This document shows, piece by piece, positions 13,433 to 13,891 of a DNA stretch of 13,891 nucleotides. The notes beneath the pieces are model-generated. The model was not told the DNA's origin and ran no database searches. It saw nothing but the letters and a program-made list of their open reading frames with translations. The stretch comes from CAYUYV01 sp050331455 (GTDB taxonomy: Bacteria; Pseudomonadota; Alphaproteobacteria; JAJFIK01): NCBI GenBank assembly GCA_050331455.1, contig JBHJGV010000075.1:1-13891 (forward strand), given 5' to 3'. The translations under genes were made by a program, and so were the position numbers. Each line of letters begins with the position of its first letter. Within the stretch, counting starts at the first letter, position 1.

Positions 13433-13891
13433 TCAGAATAGGCTGCCTTGGCGCGATCCGCCATCCCCGGTGGCCTTACCAGCCTGTTCGCCGGTGCGTT
13501 TGGCGCGACGGGTTTTCACGGGTTGCGCTTTCAAGGGTTGTGCGGAGGCGGAGGCCTCGTCGCCGTCCGTCACTGCGGCATGCCGCGAGCCGTCATGGAA
13601 GTCGAGCCGCACCGCATCGCCGGGGGCCAGACTGTCCGCGTCGCGCACCACGCGCCCCTCTCTATCGCGGACCAGGGCAAAGCCCCGGGCGAGCGTCTCC
13701 TGATAGCTGTAACTGCGGAGCAATTTGCCGAGGCCCGTCAGGCGCTCGGCCAGTCGGTCCAGGGTGCGGCCCGGCGCTTTCGCCAGGGCCCGCTCCAAAC
13801 GGCGCAGGCGGTCCTCGCCCTGGCCGATGCGCGCGGCCATGGTCTCGGAGCGCAGGCCGCCCTTCACCCGGTCGAAGCGCGCCTGCCACAG
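13433..13891 (-). CDS. xseA: Exodeoxyribonuclease VII large subunit, C-terminal part (partial)
   Basis: The window holds the last 152 codons; the gene continues beyond 13891. The in-window start reads LWQARFDRVKGG. A helical stretch rich in Leu/Arg/Glu (RLRRLERALAKAPGRTLDRL) fits the XseA coiled-coil region. It is followed by YSYQETLARGFALVRDREGRVV, which is the conserved C-terminal XseA strand block (LARGFALV), and the protein ends RQGSLF, typical of alphaproteobacterial XseA. Between the conserved block and the end lies a 45-residue basic, low-complexity tail (KTRRAKRTGEQ). With XseB it degrades single-stranded DNA during repair. It is the upstream gene of the DUF2093-M23 group on the same strand. 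Confidence 0.93.
   Translation of the reverse strand: MWQARFDRVKGGLRSETMAARIGQGEDRLRRLERALAKAPGRTLDRLAERLTGLGKLLRSYSYQETLARGFALVRDREGRVVRDADSLAPGDAVRLDFHDGSRHAAVTDGDEASASAQPLKAQPVKTRRAKRTGEQAGKATGDGGSRQGSLF

Overview
The window reads as chromosomal DNA from a high-GC alphaproteobacterium. The main taxonomic clue is the right end, where the 3' part of xseA is followed by a DUF2093 gene and an M23 peptidase gene, an arrangement I know from alphaproteobacterial genomes. Gene packing, Tat signals and c-type cytochromes also point to a Gram-negative respiratory organism. The genus cannot be named from sequence alone.

Layout. (1) 1-2035, minus: the N-terminal 678 residues of a large exported-type protein. 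It has no signal peptide, a beta-propeller-like core, a Pro/Asp linker encoded by a 42-bp tandem repeat, and a His-rich patch; it runs off the left edge. (2) 2036-2664: a 629-bp divergent control region containing an AT-rich patch, repeated GGACCGC boxes and a perfect 12-bp palindrome. (3) 2665-5999, plus: a GH15 glucoamylase/trehalase-like gene and otsA (trehalose-6-phosphate synthase), with a 9-bp GC hairpin just before the otsA ribosome binding site. No otsB is present. (4) 6024-12042, minus: a seven-gene operon read in the order [2Fe-2S] subunit, molybdopterin subunit, soxX, soxY, soxZ, soxA, soxF. (5) 12043-12228: a 186-bp gap that should hold the operon promoter. (6) 12229-13891, minus: M23 peptidase, DUF2093 protein and the C-terminal part of xseA.

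How the genes fit together. SoxX and SoxA form the c-type cytochrome that attaches thiosulfate to the carrier SoxYZ. SoxF is the flavoprotein of the sulfide dehydrogenase type. SoxB (sulfate-releasing hydrolase), SoxCD (sulfane dehydrogenase) and a SoxE/FccA cytochrome are not in this cluster, which is bounded on both sides by unrelated genes. In their place is a two-subunit molybdenum hydroxylase of the xanthine-oxidase family. Its large-subunit stop codon overlaps the soxX start (ATGA), so the two are probably translationally coupled. IorB-like, SoxY and SoxF carry twin-arginine signals, and SoxX and SoxA carry Sec signals, so the complete product set is predicted to act in the periplasm. 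SoxY also lacks the usual GGCGG carrier arm, having a single Cys in AACIEGVQP. A Sox carrier system joined to a periplasmic molybdenum hydroxylase is the most interesting content of the window.
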